Source of the DNA: Bacteroidales bacterium
Lineage (GTDB): Bacteria; Bacteroidota; Bacteroidia; Bacteroidales; UBA12077
Reading direction: 5' to 3'
Assembly: GCA_018334875.1 (NCBI GenBank)
Contig: JAGXLC010000004.1
Span: 1 to 43,590, forward strand
Length of the DNA: 43,590 nt
Part shown: positions 1 to 8,631 of the stretch, piece after piece
Layout of the letters: the number at the start of each line of letters is the position of its first letter
Position numbering within the stretch: the first letter of the stretch is position 1
Translations under genes and position numbers: made by a program
Notes under the pieces: model-generated
Databases searched by the model: none
What the model saw: only the letters and a program-made list of their open reading frames with translations
What the model was told of the DNA's origin: nothing

Positions 1-69
1 TCTAGGAACCTTCACAACAAGGACATGAGTAGCATGCGGGTTCCATGGTTATACAAGCAAAGTTTGTGA
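1..69 (+). CDS. Possible C-terminal tail of a gene truncated by the window edge
   Basis: Frame 1 is open from the first base to a TGA at 67-69 and would encode 22 residues ending in WLYKQSL. Frames 2 and 3 are closed by stops within this stretch. The piece is too short to identify, and an open stretch of this length can occur by chance. A gene entering from the left on the plus strand would suit the plus-strand gene that follows, but that is inference. Confidence 0.2.
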   Translation, partial: SRNLHNKDMSSMRVPWLYKQSL

Positions 70-122
70 TTTTTGTAAATAAATCAATTTGAATTTCAAT
101 TTTTTAATAAACTGTTACACTA

Positions 123-575
123 ATGAAATCCGAACTGGCCAATAAAAACCACAACGACTTTTATAAGACCCTGAGAAAAAAGGTTGATCACTGGCTTCAG
201 CATAGAAAAGGGGGTGGAAGATACACCAAATATATATTGCTGGCACCCGATTTTTTTCACCTACTGTGCAGGCTTTCGGTTGATCCGGAGGTTCCTGCCG
301 TGGAAAAAGCCAAGCTGGGAGCAGCAATAGCTTATTTTATAACCCCGATGGATTTTATCCCGGAAATGCTTACAGGCCCTATAGGTTACATGGATGATGT
401 GGCTCTTTCTGCTTATGTTCTAAACAGCATCATCAATAATGTCGATCCTGAGCTGGTAAAAAAGCATTGGGCAGGTGATGAGAATATCCTGAAACTCACA
501 CGTCAGATACTGGCCAGAGCCGATCAGTTGATCGGAAAAGGAGTCTGGGAAAAGGTGAAAAGAAGCATCAAATAA
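123..575 (+). CDS. DUF1232 (YkvA-type) small membrane-associated protein
   Basis: A 150-residue protein of the DUF1232/YkvA family, whose biochemical role is not established. The family core is visible at about residues 63-103: a hydrophobic segment ending in YFITPMDFIPE (71-81), then the acidic motif YMDD (89-92) and a second hydrophobic helix. In this family the core is generally taken to be a short hairpin-like membrane-associated region. The N-terminal 35 residues are basic and the C-terminus is a charged helix. There is no signal peptide. The ATG at 123 lacks an obvious Shine-Dalgarno sequence, which is usual in Bacteroidota. The next gene starts about 95 bases downstream with its own -7-like box, so the two are probably separate units. 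Confidence 0.8.
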   Translation: MKSELANKNHNDFYKTLRKKVDHWLQHRKGGGRYTKYILLAPDFFHLLCRLSVDPEVPAVEKAKLGAAIAYFITPMDFIPEMLTGPIGYMDDVALSAYVLNSIINNVDPELVKKHWAGDENILKLTRQILARADQLIGKGVWEKVKRSIK

Positions 576-599
576 AGCGGATTTTTGACTGATGTTTAT

Positions 600-607
600 T
601 ATTTTTG
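600..607 (+). promoter_or_regulatory. Bacteroidota-type -7 box upstream of the DUF1080 gene
   Basis: TATTTTTG at 600-607 matches the TAnnTTTG -7 consensus of the primary sigma factor in Bacteroidota. It lies 64 bases before the ATG at 671. No TTTG at the expected -33 spacing was found; the closest, at 584-587, is too near. The call therefore rests on one box. Confidence 0.4.
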
Positions 608-670
608 TAACAAATGTAAAACAATAGAATTAAGCATTATTATAAATATTTTTAAGAAAAAGATATAAAC

Positions 671-1267
671 ATGAAACAGATATTGTTTACAACCCTAATG
701 ATGTTCATCGCCGCCTCCATGGCAGGCCAGGAAGAGATATCTCTGTTTAACGGGGAAAATCTTGATGGATGGGAAATACACGGTCAGGAAAAGTGGTATG
801 TTGAAGACGGCTTGCTGGTATGTGAAAGCGGCCCGGAAGAGGAATACGGATACCTCTCCACAGAAGAAAAATATAAGGATTTTATCCTTGAGTTGGATTT
901 CAAACAGGTATCCGATGGAAATAGCGGTGTTTTTTTCCGTTCTTCACTTGACGGAATTAAAATTTCGGGCTGGCAGGTAGAAGTGGCCCCTCCTGGACAT
1001 GATACAGGCGGAATTTATGAATCTTATGGAAGGGGATGGTTGAAGAAGATACCCGAGTCTAAAGAGGACATTTTGAATATGGGAGAATGGAATCATATGA
1101 AGATCCGGGTTAAAGGCGACAAGGTCACCACCTGGTTGAACGGCAAAAGGATGATGTCGCTGTCCGATGAAAAAATAGGAAAAGCCAATGGCAAAATTGC
1201 TTTACAGATTCACAGTGGCGGAGGAATAAAAGTATTGTGGAAAAATATAAATTTAAAACTTCTTTAA
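671..1267 (+). CDS. Secreted DUF1080 (3-keto-disaccharide hydrolase-type) protein
   Basis: A 198-residue single-domain protein with an N-terminal signal peptide (residues 1-19, cleavage near MAGQ). It carries the usual DUF1080 landmarks: LFNGENLDGW at 25-34, a beta strand ending NSGVFFR at 84-90, and a closing strand LQIHSGGGIKVLWKNI near 178-193. The fold is a concanavalin-like beta sandwich. Some characterised family members hydrolyse 3-keto-glycosides, and most are periplasmic or surface sugar-binding or hydrolytic proteins. No lipobox Cys follows the signal peptide, so periplasmic export is likely. No sugar-catabolic partner gene lies nearby, so the substrate cannot be inferred. The length is typical of the stand-alone domain. 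A hairpin terminator follows directly. Confidence 0.85.
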   Translation: MKQILFTTLMMFIAASMAGQEEISLFNGENLDGWEIHGQEKWYVEDGLLVCESGPEEEYGYLSTEEKYKDFILELDFKQVSDGNSGVFFRSSLDGIKISGWQVEVAPPGHDTGGIYESYGRGWLKKIPESKEDILNMGEWNHMKIRVKGDKVTTWLNGKRMMSLSDEKIGKANGKIALQIHSGGGIKVLWKNINLKLL

Positions 1268-1296
1268 CATTTCTGAATAGCCAACACTATTGGATT

Positions 1297-1321
1297 AAGG
1301 GTTTCAGCAACTGAAACCCTT
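1297..1321 (+). terminator. Rho-independent terminator after the DUF1080 gene
   Basis: An 11-bp perfect stem (1297-1307 with 1311-1321) with a 3-nt loop, followed on the plus strand by a T tract running to about 1326. It lies between the stop of the plus-strand gene and the 3' end of the convergent acc operon. The T tract points to termination of plus-strand transcription; the minus-strand side has no comparable U run. Confidence 0.85.
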
Positions 1322-1365
1322 TTTTTCATGCCGTACATTTCCAGGGCAACTCAATTAACAGACTG

Positions 1366-2430
1366 TTATTTCAGACCAAAGAACCGGGCGACATCATTCA
1401 GGAAATGGTTGCCGGCATTTGCATCTCCATTATTCTTTCCGTTGGCTGCATTTAAAAGCTTTTCGGGTATCTGGGCTTTTTCTGCTTCAAAAAAGCCTAT
1501 GGAGCGGTACTTGCTATAACGCTGATCCTTCATTTTCTCTTCATCCATGAATGCGAAGCGGAAGACATCGTCATAAAGCATTTCCTCCAGCTTATTGAGT
1601 GTAGGTTTTACGTTGGTTTCAAAATCCTTGGCTTCCTCCACAATCTTGTCTATAATACCCATTTCGAACAAATCAAATGCAGTAAGCCGGAGAGAACTGG
1701 CTGCTTCTTCCGCTCTGGAGGAATCTTTGAAAATGATGGAGGCACATCCTTCCGGAGAAATCACTGAAAGAATGGCATTTTCCATCATGTAGATTTTATT
1801 GGATACAGACAATGCCAATGCACCTCCTGATCCGCCTTCGCCGGTGATTACCGTAAAGGTGGGAACATTCAGGTCGGAAAGTTCAAAGAGATTTCTGGCT
1901 ATAGCTTCTGCCATTCCCCTTTCTTCAGCTTTCAAACCACAATAGGCCCCTGGGGTATCCACAAAGAAAATGACCGGGCGTCTGAATTTTTCTGCCTGCC
2001 GTGCCAGTCGGAGAGCTTTTCTGTAGCCTTCGGGATGGGGCATACCGAAGTTGGCATGCATGTTTCCTTTCAGATCTTTGCCTCTCCTTGTACCAATAGC
2101 CGTTACAGGAATATCTTTAAGATAACCGATACCGCCTATGATGGCATTGTCATCTCCTATAAGCCGGTCGCCATGTAAGGGGATGAAATCTTTGATCATA
2201 TTTTCAATAAAATCCTGGGGTTTGGGTCTTTCCAGTTGCCTTGCCAGCTTAACGCGTTCCCAGGGTGTATGCTGCTTTTTCTCTTCCTGATAATGGCTGT
2301 CCTGTTCCGGATAAATATCGGCCAATTTTTTTTCCAGGCTGTTTATTTCATCGTTTAGATCAATGCCTTGATTTTTGGATAGCTGTTCAAGGCTTTTAAT
2401 TGTTTTTTTGATTTTATTGGTGTAATCCAT
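1366..2430 (-). CDS. accA: Acetyl-CoA carboxylase carboxyltransferase subunit alpha
   Basis: Carboxyltransferase alpha subunit of acetyl-CoA carboxylase. With AccD it moves the carboxyl group from carboxybiotin to acetyl-CoA to make malonyl-CoA, the first committed step of fatty acid synthesis. The protein has 354 residues. It shows an N-terminal coiled segment (1-45), the crotonase-fold core with the oxyanion region DTPGAYCGLKAEERG (158-172), and the glycine-rich GEGGSGGALALSV loop (197-209) followed by the PEGCASI motif (226-232). The C-terminal tail after about residue 310 is longer than in many homologues (about 320 residues is common) and is rich in Asn, Ala and Gly, so it is probably flexible. 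It is the last gene of accBCDA, 43 bases after accD. The ATG at 2430 has only a weak purine stretch upstream. Confidence 0.96.
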   Translation of the reverse strand: MDYTNKIKKTIKSLEQLSKNQGIDLNDEINSLEKKLADIYPEQDSHYQEEKKQHTPWERVKLARQLERPKPQDFIENMIKDFIPLHGDRLIGDDNAIIGGIGYLKDIPVTAIGTRRGKDLKGNMHANFGMPHPEGYRKALRLARQAEKFRRPVIFFVDTPGAYCGLKAEERGMAEAIARNLFELSDLNVPTFTVITGEGGSGGALALSVSNKIYMMENAILSVISPEGCASIIFKDSSRAEEAASSLRLTAFDLFEMGIIDKIVEEAKDFETNVKPTLNKLEEMLYDDVFRFAFMDEEKMKDQRYSKYRSIGFFEAEKAQIPEKLLNAANGKNNGDANAGNHFLNDVARFFGLK

Positions 2431-2473
2431 TGTTTTTTAAATTTACTGTTTAACAGATCGAACAGGAAGACAA

Positions 2474-3316
2474 TCAATACTGATGTACTTTCAGTATTTT
2501 CTGAAGGGTATCTTTCAGCTTTTGCCTTTCACATATTATATCGACAAATCCTTTGTCCTGCAGGAATTCGGAGGTTTGAAAACCTTCGGGGAGTTTCTGT
2601 TTGATGGTCTGTTCAATCACTCTTGGACCTGCAAATCCGATTAATGCGTATGGCTCGGCTATGATAATATCACCAAGCATGGCGAAGGAAGCAGTTACTC
2701 CACCGGTGGTCGGATTGGTAAGCAGACTGATATAGAGATTGCCGGCATTGCTGAACCGTTTGATGGCTGCTGCAGTTTTGTTCATCTGCATCAGTGAAAC
2801 CGCACCTTCCTGCATTCTGGCACCTCCCGAACGGGATACAATAATCACGGGCAGCCGTTGTGCTTTTCCTTTTTCAAAAAGCCGGGCTACCCTTTCTCCC
2901 AATACAGATCCCATAGAACCAAGAATAAAGTCGGTATTCATGATACCGAACAATACAGGGATACCGTGAAGCCTTGCTTTTCCCGTTGTGATACCCTCGT
3001 TGATATTTTTTTCATACAGTTTATCCAACTTATCCTTATAACCGGGAAAATTCAGAACATCCAAAGTTTTGTATTCCTCAAACAAACGTTGCACCGTATC
3101 TTCCTCAAACAGGATGTTCATCCATTGCTTATTGGAAATCCTCATATGATGACCACACTCAGGACATACTCCCTGATTCCTGTCGATTTTTTTCTTATAG
3201 ACCATCTTCTTACAGTTCGGACATTGTGTAAAAAGATTATCGGGGATATATGTCTGATATTTGTCTTTGCGTGTTTTCAAAAAGTTTTGAATTATTTCCT
3301 GAATTTTTGCGCTCAT
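2474..3316 (-). CDS. accD: Acetyl-CoA carboxylase carboxyltransferase subunit beta
   Basis: Carboxyltransferase beta subunit, partner of AccA in the alpha2-beta2 enzyme that forms malonyl-CoA in the cytoplasm. The 280-residue length is normal. An N-terminal four-cysteine zinc ribbon is intact (Cys32, Cys35, Cys51, Cys54). The crotonase-type core follows, with SGGARMQEGAVSLMQM and then TNPTTGGVTASFAMLGDI, which form the CoA and biotin binding faces. The zinc ribbon is the part shown in E. coli to bind nucleic acid and acc mRNA, so autoregulation is possible here but cannot be read from the sequence. It is separated from accC by 26 bases and from accA by 43 bases, consistent with one transcript. 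Confidence 0.97.
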   Translation of the reverse strand: MSAKIQEIIQNFLKTRKDKYQTYIPDNLFTQCPNCKKMVYKKKIDRNQGVCPECGHHMRISNKQWMNILFEEDTVQRLFEEYKTLDVLNFPGYKDKLDKLYEKNINEGITTGKARLHGIPVLFGIMNTDFILGSMGSVLGERVARLFEKGKAQRLPVIIVSRSGGARMQEGAVSLMQMNKTAAAIKRFSNAGNLYISLLTNPTTGGVTASFAMLGDIIIAEPYALIGFAGPRVIEQTIKQKLPEGFQTSEFLQDKGFVDIICERQKLKDTLQKILKVHQY

Positions 3317-3342
3317 AGTTCAATTAAATACTGTTGTTTTTA

Positions 3343-4680
3343 CTACATAAGTTCCTTTTCAATGAAATTAATGGAATAATTTCCGTTGAGAAAGGACTCG
3401 GAAGAAAGAATTTTAATCAGAAAATCCTTGTTGGTCTGGATACCGCTGACGTAGAATTCTTCAAGAGCACGGATCATCCGTGCAATTGCCTCTTTTCTTG
3501 TATTGTCAAAGGCAATGACTTTGGCAACCATGGAATCGTAATGTGGAGAGATTTTGGCTCCCGGATATATACCGGAATCTATTCGTATACCCGGTCCGGA
3601 AGGAAAGACAATGTTGTGGATTGTTCCGGGAGAGGGCATGAAATTTTTGTTTGGATCTTCAGCGTTGATACGGCATTCGATTGCATGGTTGTTCCACCGG
3701 ATTTGGTTTTGTTTCCATCTGAGTTTTTCTCCTGAAGCTACCTGTATTTGCTCTTTGATCAGATCAGTGGAAGTGGTAATTTCGGTGATGGGATGTTCTA
3801 CCTGTATCCGGGTGTTCATTTCCATGAAATAGAACTTTCCGTTTTCATAAAGAAATTCAACGGTACCGGCATTGGTATACCCGATCTGTTTAAGGGCCTG
3901 GGTTACTTTGGAACCGATGTTCTTCCTTTTGTCTTCATCCATTACCGGGGAAGGAGTTTCTTCTATCACTTTCTGTTTGCGTCGCTGACTGGAGCAGTCT
4001 CTTTCACCCAGATGAATACAATTTCCATGTTCATCGGCAATAACTTGTATTTCGATATGTTTGGGGTTTTCGAAATATTTTTCCACGTAAAGATTGGGGT
4101 CATTGAAAGCCAGATCAGCTTCATAGGAGGCTTCCTGAAAAGAGGATACGAAAGAATGCTCATCTTCAATCAGACGGATGCCTCTGCCTCCTCCTCCGGC
4201 AACGGCTTTAATCAATAATGGAAAGCCGATGTGCTTAACCTTTTCGAGGGCATATTCTGCCTCTGTGAAACCTTCATCGGGTCCTGGAATAACCGGAACT
4301 CCATGTTTGGCCATAAGCTGTTTGGCCAGGGATTTGTTTCCCAGTTTGGAAATGGCATCAGAGGAAGGACCGATGAATTTGATACCAATTTCTTCACACA
4401 TGTGAGCAAATTCACTGTTCTCTGAAAGAAAGCCGAAGCCTGGATGAATGGCATCCGCTCCTTTCTGAACGGCAGCTGAAAGTATATTGCTTATGTTTAA
4501 ATAGCTCTGTCCGGCTTTGGGGGGTCCGATACAAACGGCCTCATCAGCCATCATTACATGCAGTGAATCGGCATCTGCTTCGGAATATACGGCAACGGTA
4601 TCAACACCCAATTCCTTACTGGCTCTGATTACCCTGACTGCGATTTCTCCCCTGTTGGCTATTAATATTTTGTTGAACAT
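3343..4680 (-). CDS. accC: Biotin carboxylase subunit of acetyl-CoA carboxylase
   Basis: ATP-grasp biotin carboxylase that carboxylates the biotin on AccB using bicarbonate and ATP. The protein has 445 residues, the normal length. It begins with the typical N-terminal domain (ILIANRGEIAVRVIRA), followed by the ATP-grasp glycine loop VAGGGGRGIRL, the HIEIQ motif, and the metal/bicarbonate motif MEMNTRIQVEHPITE. All key elements look intact. The neighbouring biotin carrier and both carboxyltransferase subunits identify it as acetyl-CoA carboxylase rather than the carboxylase part of pyruvate or propionyl-CoA carboxylase. The gap to accB is 36 bases. Confidence 0.97.
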   Translation of the reverse strand: MFNKILIANRGEIAVRVIRASKELGVDTVAVYSEADADSLHVMMADEAVCIGPPKAGQSYLNISNILSAAVQKGADAIHPGFGFLSENSEFAHMCEEIGIKFIGPSSDAISKLGNKSLAKQLMAKHGVPVIPGPDEGFTEAEYALEKVKHIGFPLLIKAVAGGGGRGIRLIEDEHSFVSSFQEASYEADLAFNDPNLYVEKYFENPKHIEIQVIADEHGNCIHLGERDCSSQRRKQKVIEETPSPVMDEDKRKNIGSKVTQALKQIGYTNAGTVEFLYENGKFYFMEMNTRIQVEHPITEITTSTDLIKEQIQVASGEKLRWKQNQIRWNNHAIECRINAEDPNKNFMPSPGTIHNIVFPSGPGIRIDSGIYPGAKISPHYDSMVAKVIAFDNTRKEAIARMIRALEEFYVSGIQTNKDFLIKILSSESFLNGNYSINFIEKELM

Positions 4681-4716
4681 ATTTTTTTATTCTAATCCAA
4701 TCATAAATAAACCGGC

Positions 4717-5235
4717 TCAATCCAGTTTAATTTTATATAACTCTGATCCGTATTCTACTGTTTGCCCGTCTTTCGCAATTTCTTCCACTACTTCACCCGC
4801 CACTTCGCTTTCAATTTTATTCATCACTTTCATTGCTTCAATAATGCAGAGCGTATCCCCTTCTTTCACCTTATCTCCTTTTTTGACATAGGCCGGTTTT
4901 CCGGGAGCCGGTGAGCTGTAATAAGTACCAATAATGGGTGAAGTAACGGTAAACAGATTTTCGTCTTCTTGTTCACCGGCTTGTTCCTCTTTTTCCTCAA
5001 CGGGTTGCTCGGCAGAAGCAGTATCGCTGGGCTGTGTCGCTCCTTCTGCTTCCTTTGACAGAGATTTAACCTGTTCAGCATTCATGCCCTGCGGATTAGA
5101 GTGTGTAGCCGATCCGTTTTTGTTTCTGGAAAGTTCTATTTCCTCATCGCCGGTTTTGTATCTTAAACTGTCGATGGAACTGGATTCAAATTGTTCAATG
5201 ATTTTTAAAATGTCTTCCAATTTAATATTTTGCAT
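4717..5235 (-). CDS. accB: Biotin carboxyl carrier protein of acetyl-CoA carboxylase
   Basis: Biotin carrier of acetyl-CoA carboxylase. The 172-residue protein has an N-terminal helical domain (about 1-36), a flexible linker rich in Glu, Gln, Ser and Ala (about 40-95), and a C-terminal biotinyl domain. The biotinylation motif EAMKVMN is intact with the acceptor Lys at 136, and the thumb segment YYSSPAPGKPAYV (105-117) characteristic of true AccB proteins is present. It is the first gene of accBCDA. The start is well supported: a strong purine-rich Shine-Dalgarno sequence with repeated GGAGG sits a few bases before the ATG, unusually strong for this genome. Two CAAAnnTA matches on the plus strand (5352-5359 and 5480-5487) are possible -7 boxes reading toward this gene. 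Confidence 0.97.
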   Translation of the reverse strand: MQNIKLEDILKIIEQFESSSIDSLRYKTGDEEIELSRNKNGSATHSNPQGMNAEQVKSLSKEAEGATQPSDTASAEQPVEEKEEQAGEQEDENLFTVTSPIIGTYYSSPAPGKPAYVKKGDKVKEGDTLCIIEAMKVMNKIESEVAGEVVEEIAKDGQTVEYGSELYKIKLD

Positions 5236-5705
5236 AATCCTCCTCCTCAGTGTTAAATTTTATCAAGGATTTTATTGGTTATTAAATAAATCAATATTTT
5301 CCTGCCTCAAATTTTATAAAATTTTGTCTTTTATAATACCGGAAAACCATACAAATCTAAACCCGAAAGAAATGTATAGACCTTCCTCTTTGAATTAATA
5401 AATAATTCTCCATCAATGAAATGCATCGGCTCGTCCGGAGAATTTCGGGTTACAATTTATATAATAAAAAGTGAAAATTCAAATATATCGCAACTATATA
5501 ATTTTAAACAATTTTGATTTGAATGCTTATAATCTCTATTTTCAGAGCTTTTACTCTTGTTTTTTTATGTGTTACAAGGTAGATTTATAACTAAAACGTG
5601 GTTATTTACTCTATATTTTAACCTTTTTTTTACCTGCATCCTCTTATTTATTCGTATTTTTATAAAAAGCATTATTTTTGATCTTCAGTAAAAATAGATA
5701 AAGCC
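5236..5705. other. Divergent intergenic region between accB and larC
   Basis: A 470-base AT-rich gap separates the divergent acc and lar operons. It holds the accB Shine-Dalgarno sequence, two possible minus-strand -7 boxes (TAGATTTG at 5352-5359 and TATATTTG at 5480-5487, read on the minus strand) and the larC promoter candidate. No conserved RNA structure, riboswitch or convincing small ORF was seen. Confidence 0.5.
5651..5680 (+). promoter_or_regulatory. Candidate larC promoter
   Basis: TATTTTTG at 5673-5680 matches the TAnnTTTG -7 consensus. A TTCG at 5651-5654, one base off the TTTG -33 box, lies 18 bases upstream, the spacing typical of Bacteroidota promoters. The -7 box ends 25 bases before the larC ATG, giving a very short leader. 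Confidence 0.5.
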
Positions 5706-7046
5706 ATGAAAGTATTGTATTATGATTGTTTTTCAGGCATAAGCGGAGATATGAATCTGGCGGCAATGATTGATCTGGGAGTGGATGAACAATATCTGAA
5801 AAACGAACTGTCCAGGCTGGGATTGACTGAATACAACCTTACAATCAGCAGGGATTCCCGTCATTCCATTGCGGGCACCCGCGTGGATGTTCTGGAAAAT
5901 TCAGGTAAACAGGCAAATCATTCCCATGAAAAGGATACCGGACATTCACATGGAGAAATACATGATCATCACCACCACCATCATCATTCACATGAGGAAG
6001 GTCATTCGCATGATCACAGCCATGGAGATACCGAAGATAAAGACCATAATCACAGTCATAGCCATACGCACGAACACCGTAACCTGGAAAATATTTATGC
6101 CATTGTGGATGGAAGCGGGCTGAATCAGAATGTTAAGGATATGAGCAAGAAAATGTTCCGGTTGATCGCTGAGGCGGAAGCCAAGGTTCATGGCACCACG
6201 GTTGATAAAATTCATTTTCATGAAGTGGGGGCTGTAGATTCTATTGTCGATATTGTCGGCGCAGCGATTTGTTTAGATTATATGAAGGTGGACAAGGTTA
6301 GAAGTTCAACGGTAGAACTGGGTGGCGGCTTTGTGAAATGCGCACACGGGACGATGCCGATACCCGCTCCTGCTACCTCCGAAATTCTCAAGAATATCCC
6401 GGTCAAAACCGGAGCGGTGAATAAGGAGACTACCACACCAACCGGAGCTGCCATACTTGCCGCCAATGTAGATGAGTTTACCGATGAAAACACTATGGAG
6501 GTTGAAAAAATCGGGTATGGCATCGGTCACCGGAAATTGGAGATTCCAAATATTCTTCGGGTTTATCTGGGTGAAGAAACCGGAAACAAGATGAAAGGTT
6601 ACCATGTCAAAACGGCTGTAGAGATCAGTTGCAATATAGATGACATGAATCCGGAACATTATGATTATGTTATGGATCAGCTTTTTTCAGCCGGTGCTGA
6701 TGAGGTGTATCTTACCTCAGTGATGATGAAGAAATCAAGGCTTGGTTCTAAGCTTAGTGTCCTCTGTCATATTGATTATGAAAAGCATATTAACCAGGTG
6801 CTTTTCACACATACCAGCACGTTGGGATTGAGAAGGACTTCCATGCAGAAGGCTGAACTGGAAAGAAGTTTTGAGAAAATGTCCACCCGGTATGGAGAGA
6901 TCAATATTAAAATTGGCTATCTTAATGGAAAACCCATTAAATATAAACCCGAATACGAAGATTGCCGAACGATCGCAAAGGATCAGGGACTTTCCGTTCA
7001 GGAAGTTTTCCATGCTATAATGAACGATATTCGGAAAAATTTGTAA
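5706..7046 (+). CDS. larC: Nickel-pincer cofactor biosynthesis protein LarC (nickel insertase)
   Basis: LarC inserts nickel into pyridinium-3,5-bisthiocarboxylic acid mononucleotide, the last step in making the nickel-pincer cofactor of lactate racemase and related LarA-family epimerases. The known mechanism uses CTP. The 446-residue protein opens with the family signature YYDCFSGISGDM and continues through PIPAPATSEIL, TTPTGAAIL and the C-terminal domain (SCNIDDMNPE). It is one continuous frame, unlike Lactiplantibacillus larC, where a programmed frameshift joins LarC1 and LarC2. Residues 72-124 are extremely His-rich (23 His in 53 residues, including seven in a row at 88-94), probably a nickel-binding or storage linker. 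It starts the larC-larE-larB operon, with larE 7 bases downstream. Confidence 0.95.
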   Translation: MKVLYYDCFSGISGDMNLAAMIDLGVDEQYLKNELSRLGLTEYNLTISRDSRHSIAGTRVDVLENSGKQANHSHEKDTGHSHGEIHDHHHHHHHSHEEGHSHDHSHGDTEDKDHNHSHSHTHEHRNLENIYAIVDGSGLNQNVKDMSKKMFRLIAEAEAKVHGTTVDKIHFHEVGAVDSIVDIVGAAICLDYMKVDKVRSSTVELGGGFVKCAHGTMPIPAPATSEILKNIPVKTGAVNKETTTPTGAAILAANVDEFTDENTMEVEKIGYGIGHRKLEIPNILRVYLGEETGNKMKGYHVKTAVEISCNIDDMNPEHYDYVMDQLFSAGADEVYLTSVMMKKSRLGSKLSVLCHIDYEKHINQVLFTHTSTLGLRRTSMQKAELERSFEKMSTRYGEINIKIGYLNGKPIKYKPEYEDCRTIAKDQGLSVQEVFHAIMNDIRKNL

Positions 7047-7053
7047 TTATGGT

Positions 7054-7857
7054 ATGGTAATACATGATAAAAAATACCAGGAACTTCAGCATAAACTAAA
7101 ACAAACAGGGAGTCTTGTGGTGGCTTTTTCCGGAGGGGTGGACAGTACGTTTTTGCTGGCCGCAGGAAAAGAAGCCCTCGGAAATAATATTCTGGCCATA
7201 ACAGTTTCTACTCCTTATGTTGCCGGCTGGGAAGAGGAGGAATCCAGAGAAATAGCGAAGAATCTGGGAGTAGAGCAAATTATTCTGGAATATCCTTTGT
7301 TTGAAAATATAAAAAACAACCCACCCCAACGTTGCTACCTTTGTAAAAAGCAAATTTTTAGTGCCATATTGGAAGAGGCCGAACGGAGAGGGTATAGTTA
7401 TGTTGCGGATGGGACTAATGTAGACGATTTTCAGGATATCCGACCGGGAATCAGGGCTTTGAGAGAGCTTAATGTTAGGAGTCCTTTGGCTGAGGCCAAT
7501 TTAGGAAAAAATGATATCCGGCGTTTTTCAAAAGATATGGGTCTGCCGACATGGGATAAACCTGCTTATGCCTGTTTGCTTTCCCGTTTACCTTTCAATA
7601 CACCCATCAGGCAGGAAGTGCTCGACCGAATTGAGGAAGCCGAACAATTGATAAGAAATGCAGGTTTCCCCGCCGCACGGGTAAGAACTCATGAGCATAT
7701 TGCCAGAATTGAAATTCCTCCTGATGAGATTCAAAAATTTGTACAGATATCCTCCGAAAAGGAGTTACCCCGGAAAATTAAAAGTTTGGGCTACAATTAT
7801 GTTACGCTCGATCTGGAAGGATATAAAATGGGCAGCTTTAATGAACCAGAAAATTAA
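7054..7857 (+). CDS. larE: LarE sulfur transferase for nickel-pincer cofactor synthesis, three-cysteine type
   Basis: LarE converts the dicarboxylated nicotinic acid adenine dinucleotide product of LarB into its bisthiocarboxylate by ATP-dependent adenylation and sulfur insertion. The 267-residue protein has the PP-loop SGGVDS at 26-31. It contains Cys94 and Cys97 in a CYLC motif and Cys174 in AYACLLSR. Cys174 aligns with the sacrificial Cys of the Lactiplantibacillus enzyme. Three-cysteine LarE proteins are known to bind a [4Fe-4S] cluster that carries the extra sulfide, so this enzyme is probably catalytic rather than self-sacrificing; that is inference from the cysteines. It follows larC by 7 bases and precedes larB by 5 bases, so the three genes are co-transcribed. 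Confidence 0.93.
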   Translation: MVIHDKKYQELQHKLKQTGSLVVAFSGGVDSTFLLAAGKEALGNNILAITVSTPYVAGWEEEESREIAKNLGVEQIILEYPLFENIKNNPPQRCYLCKKQIFSAILEEAERRGYSYVADGTNVDDFQDIRPGIRALRELNVRSPLAEANLGKNDIRRFSKDMGLPTWDKPAYACLLSRLPFNTPIRQEVLDRIEEAEQLIRNAGFPAARVRTHEHIARIEIPPDEIQKFVQISSEKELPRKIKSLGYNYVTLDLEGYKMGSFNEPEN

Positions 7858-7862
7858 TCACT

Positions 7863-8609
7863 ATGGATGCACAATCACTGGAAAACATTTTACAACAAAT
7901 TCAACAGGGAGATCTTTCTGTAGCTGATGCCATGAATCGACTTAAGTATTTTTCCTATGATGATATTGGCCATACTAAAATTGATGATCATCGGGAGTAT
8001 CGTACTGGTTATCCTGAGATAATATATTGTTCGGGTAAAACGCCGGTTCAGGTAAAAGAGATTTTTGAAGCCATGCGGGAAAAAGATGTAAATATTTTAG
8101 CCACCAGGGCAGGGAAGGAGACTTATGAAGAGGTTTCCCGAACCATACCTGAAGCGGAATATCATGAAATGGCACGAATTATTACATTAAAGAAGAAACC
8201 GATTCATTTTGTTAAAACTTCAGTTTCCCTTGTTTCAGCCGGAACTTCCGATATGCCTGTAGCTGAGGAAGCAGCTATAAGTGCTGAATTTTTCGGTAAT
8301 CCGGTAAAACGTTTTTATGATGTAGGTGTTGCCGGAATTCACCGCTTACAGAAGAATATTGAAGAGATTAACAAGGGAAAGGTAATTGTGGTGATTGCCG
8401 GGATGGAAGGTGCCCTTCCCAGTGTGGTAGGAGGTTTAGCAGATAAGCCTGTTATCGGTGTCCCCACGAGCATTGGATATGGAGCAAATTTTCAGGGACT
8501 TTCCGCCCTTTTGGGTATGTTGACCAGTTGCGCAAGCGGGGTAAGTGTTGTCAATATTGATAACGGATTTGGCGCAGGTTATATAGCTAGTATTATCAAT
8601 AAATTGTAA
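7863..8609 (+). CDS. larB: LarB carboxylase/hydrolase for nickel-pincer cofactor synthesis
   Basis: LarB carboxylates nicotinic acid adenine dinucleotide at C5 and cleaves off AMP, the first step of nickel-pincer cofactor synthesis. The 248-residue protein shows the LarB N-terminal signature DDHREYRTGYPEIIYCSGKT at 41-60. Its C-terminal half resembles PurE (AIR carboxylase), with VIAGMEGALPSVVGGLADKPVIGVPTS in two adjoining strands. The length is normal. The ATG lies 5 bases after the larE stop. LarA, the user of the cofactor, is not in this window, so the substrate of the final racemase or epimerase is unknown. Confidence 0.94.
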   Translation: MDAQSLENILQQIQQGDLSVADAMNRLKYFSYDDIGHTKIDDHREYRTGYPEIIYCSGKTPVQVKEIFEAMREKDVNILATRAGKETYEEVSRTIPEAEYHEMARIITLKKKPIHFVKTSVSLVSAGTSDMPVAEEAAISAEFFGNPVKRFYDVGVAGIHRLQKNIEEINKGKVIVVIAGMEGALPSVVGGLADKPVIGVPTSIGYGANFQGLSALLGMLTSCASGVSVVNIDNGFGAGYIASIINKL

Positions 8610-8631
8610 CTGAATCAGGATTGGGTAATTT

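Noticed and set aside
5924-6077. Low-complexity CAT/CAC-rich stretch in larC as a possible frameshift or repeat expansion
   Set aside because: The frame stays open and encodes a His-rich linker typical of LarC, so no mutation or programmed frameshift is needed.
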